This document shows, in pieces, positions 4,931 to 6,312 of a stretch of DNA of 6,312 nt (within the stretch, counting starts at the first letter, position 1; each line of letters opens with the position of its first letter). The stretch is taken from assembly GCA_002385475.1 (NCBI GenBank), contig DGDO01000123.1, forward strand, positions 56,812 through 63,123, in the 5' to 3' direction. A program made the position numbers and the translations under genes. The DNA is from Candidatus Sordicultor fermentans (GTDB lineage Bacteria > Atribacterota > Atribacteria > Atribacterales > Caldatribacteriaceae). The notes beneath the pieces are model-generated. The model saw only the letters and a list, made by a program, of their open reading frames with translations. It was not told the DNA's origin and did no database searches.

Positions 4931-5908
4931 ATGAGGTTGAAAACTACTCCTTTAATGAAAGGAGCAATGATTGCGGTTCGGGATTGTATGGGGGTGAAAA
5001 AGGAAGAAAAAGTGGTGGTAATTACCGACACAGGTAAAATCGATATTGCTAAGAGCTTTCTTTTTGCTCTCCATGCTTTAGGAGTAGATGCTACTCTATC
5101 CCTGATGGTTCCTCGCTCTCACCATGTTGAGGAGCCACCCTCGGAAATTGGGGTAGCTATGGCATCGGTAGATGTGGCACTTCTTGTTACCACTACGAGC
5201 TTGAGCCATACCTATGCTCGCATGGAAGCTACAAAAAAAGGTGTGCGCATAGCCAGCATGCCGGGGATTACTGAAGATATGCTTACTGTGGGAGCTATGA
5301 CTGCCGATTACGAGAAAGTTTCGGAGCTGAGCTGGAAGCTAACCCATTTTCTGGAAGCAACCGACCTTGTGGAGATATATACGGAAAAGGGAACTGATGT
5401 GCGCTTGAGCTTGAAGGGCAGAAAACCGGCAATTCCTCCTGATGATGGCTTGTACCGGGAGCGGGGGAGATGGGGCAATTTACCTGCGGGGGAAGCTTTT
5501 GTTGCTCCGGTAGAGGAATCGGTAGAGGGAATAGTGGTGGTTGATGGTTCTATGTCGCCTCTTGGGCTATTGGCTGAGCCGATTAAGCTTACCATTCAGA
5601 GAGGGAAAGCGATAAAAATAGAAGGAGGAAGAGAAGCGGAAGAGCTTTCCCGGTTTCTTGAGGAATTATCTGACCCCTATGCTTACTGGGTTGGGGAGCT
5701 GGGCATTGGCACCAATGAAAAGGCACGTATCACAGGCAATATTCTGGAAGATGAAAAGGCTCTTCGCACCGTGCACATTGCTTTGGGTATGAACGTGAGT
5801 ATAGGTGGCAAGGTAGAATCTAAAACGCATAACGATGGCATAATTCGCAACCCCACAGTGAAGTTTGACGGAGAGTTGATTATGGATAAGGGGATTTTGA
5901 TGGTCTAA
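4931..5908 (+). CDS. Short M29-type aminopeptidase-like metalloprotein (AmpS/NicX superfamily)
   Basis: This 325-residue cytoplasmic protein has no signal peptide or membrane helix. It belongs to the superfamily of M29 (thermophilic) aminopeptidases and 2,5-dihydroxypyridine dioxygenase NicX. The N-terminal half resembles the family's alpha/beta domain (KVVVITDTGKIDIAKSF; ALLVTTTSLSHTYARMEA). The C-terminal half carries the metal-site blocks: GNLPAGEAFVAPVEES (182-197), VGELGIGTNEKA (254-265), ALRTVHIALG (277-286) and KTHNDGIIRNPTV (298-310). By family logic E188, E256, H282, H300 and D302 are likely ligands; this is my placement by motif. It is shorter than classical M29 enzymes (about 400 residues). 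ATG 4931 follows AAGGAGG by only 3 nt; a TTG at 4937 has a 9-nt gap, so the start could shift by two codons. Peptidase activity is the usual annotation but not certain. It is divergent from the regulator gene. Confidence 0.85.
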   Translation: MRLKTTPLMKGAMIAVRDCMGVKKEEKVVVITDTGKIDIAKSFLFALHALGVDATLSLMVPRSHHVEEPPSEIGVAMASVDVALLVTTTSLSHTYARMEATKKGVRIASMPGITEDMLTVGAMTADYEKVSELSWKLTHFLEATDLVEIYTEKGTDVRLSLKGRKPAIPPDDGLYRERGRWGNLPAGEAFVAPVEESVEGIVVVDGSMSPLGLLAEPIKLTIQRGKAIKIEGGREAEELSRFLEELSDPYAYWVGELGIGTNEKARITGNILEDEKALRTVHIALGMNVSIGGKVESKTHNDGIIRNPTVKFDGELIMDKGILMV

Positions 5909-5957
5909 AATGAAAGAACAAACTAAATATGCCGGTAAATAGGACCGAGAGCCGTAA

Positions 5958-6312
5958 CTGGTAAGTCCCCATCATCACCGCTATCAGACTATTCTCACTC
6001 AAGCTCTCAAGGACTATCCCAGAGAGGTGAAAGAGATAGGCCCGGACGGGGTAAAGCTAAGAATTTACTGGATAGGCTCATCAAATACTAAAAAGATATT
6101 CTCAGTTTATAGAGGACTCCCAGATTTTTTTCGATAATGACCTGACAGAAAGAGATTCACGTATAGTCAAGGCGAAGAGAAGATGCTAGGTTGTTTTCGT
6201 TCTTGAGGAGGGAGCTAATTGCTTTTGTTGTCTGTGTAGCTTTATCTCTATAGTGAGGAAACAAAGTAAGAATGCGCTGGAGTGTTCAGGCCAAACCTTC
6301 CAGCCATCTAAA
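5958..6312 (+). pseudogene. Decayed IS66-family transposase, C-terminal part, multiple frameshifts, runs off window
   Basis: No single frame is intact, but pieces in successive frames line up in order with the C-terminal third of IS66-type transposases. RYQTILTQALKDYP (5979-6020) is followed in another frame by GERDRPGRGKAKNLLDRLIKY (6029-6088, shown here without its leading residues), then a TAA at 6089. FFDNDLTERDSRIVKAK (6127-6177) lies in the third frame. MLGCFRS (6183-6203) is shifted again, and EEGANCFC...FISIVRKQSKNALE follows after one extra base at 6204. Relatives read roughly RYDEIL, then a basic linker, NLLDRL, FDNNQAERDIRMVKVKQK, SGCFRSEEGA, FCRIRSYISTLRKQ and NVLEAL. The block with the family's catalytic Glu (TERD, codon 6148-6150) is still legible. 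The N-terminal domains and the first catalytic Asp residues are absent upstream, so it is also 5'-truncated. The natural C-terminus should lie just past the window. No terminal inverted repeats are visible. Confidence 0.8.

Noticed and set aside
4618..5031. Upstream extension of the response regulator to an ATG near 5031
   Set aside because: The frame is open but the added segment is AT-rich, rich in Phe/Ile and unlike any domain. It overlaps the divergent aminopeptidase gene, while a strong ribosome binding site and the receiver domain both begin at 4617.
5958..6137. A separate small gene ending at TAA 6135-6137
   Set aside because: The frame is open for about 60 codons but has no good start. 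Only its first part matches IS66 transposase; the match continues in another frame, so it is a piece of the pseudogene.
6276..6304. Hairpin GCTGGA...TCCAGC as a terminator
   Set aside because: There is no T-tract within view and it lies within the transposase remnant.
6141..6312. Minus-strand open frames at the right edge
   Set aside because: Two frames are open for 40 or more codons, but the plus strand carries the recognisable IS66 blocks, which explains them as shadows.
6272..6312. New gene starting at ATG 6272
   Set aside because: The Shine-Dalgarno-like GAGGAAA is about 12 nt away, and the region aligns in another frame with the IS66 C-terminus.

Overview
The window looks like chromosomal DNA from an AT-leaning bacterium, probably diderm. 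The evidence is a MacA-type periplasmic adaptor, a lipid-linked glycosyltransferase with a GtrA partner, and an NtrC-type sigma-54 activator. Non-ATG starts are common: GTG for the adaptor, and TTG for both the GtrA-like gene and the regulator. No gene is specific enough to fix the phylum, so I leave taxonomy open.

Layout. Bases 1-1687 (minus strand) hold an export operon: a MacA/HlyD-like adaptor, then 17 bp later a MacB/LolD-type ABC ATPase that runs off the left edge. Bases 1954-3307 (plus) hold a two-gene cell-envelope unit, a family 2 polyprenyl-phosphate glycosyltransferase overlapping a GtrA-family membrane protein by 8 bp. The two units diverge from a 266-bp AT-rich spacer. Bases 3304-4617 (minus) encode an NtrC-family response regulator whose stop codon overlaps the GtrA stop by 4 bp. 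A 313-bp spacer (4618-4930) separates it from a divergent gene on the plus strand (4931-5908) for a short M29/NicX-like metallo-aminopeptidase family protein. That spacer contains short tandem repeats, inverted repeats and plausible promoters for both directions. The right end (about 5958-6312, plus) has no intact gene. Reading it in several frames recovers the C-terminal part of an IS66-family transposase, broken by several frameshifts and a stop.

How the parts relate. The adaptor and ATPase should act together in export. The glycosyltransferase and GtrA protein should make and translocate a polyprenyl-linked sugar. The response regulator has no histidine kinase beside it and no convincing -24/-12 promoter in the window, so its targets are unknown. 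Its DNA-recognition helix is unusually acidic.

No clear new system is present. The items most worth a second look are the decayed IS66 transposase, the repeat-rich leader before the aminopeptidase gene, and the regulator's odd C-terminus.
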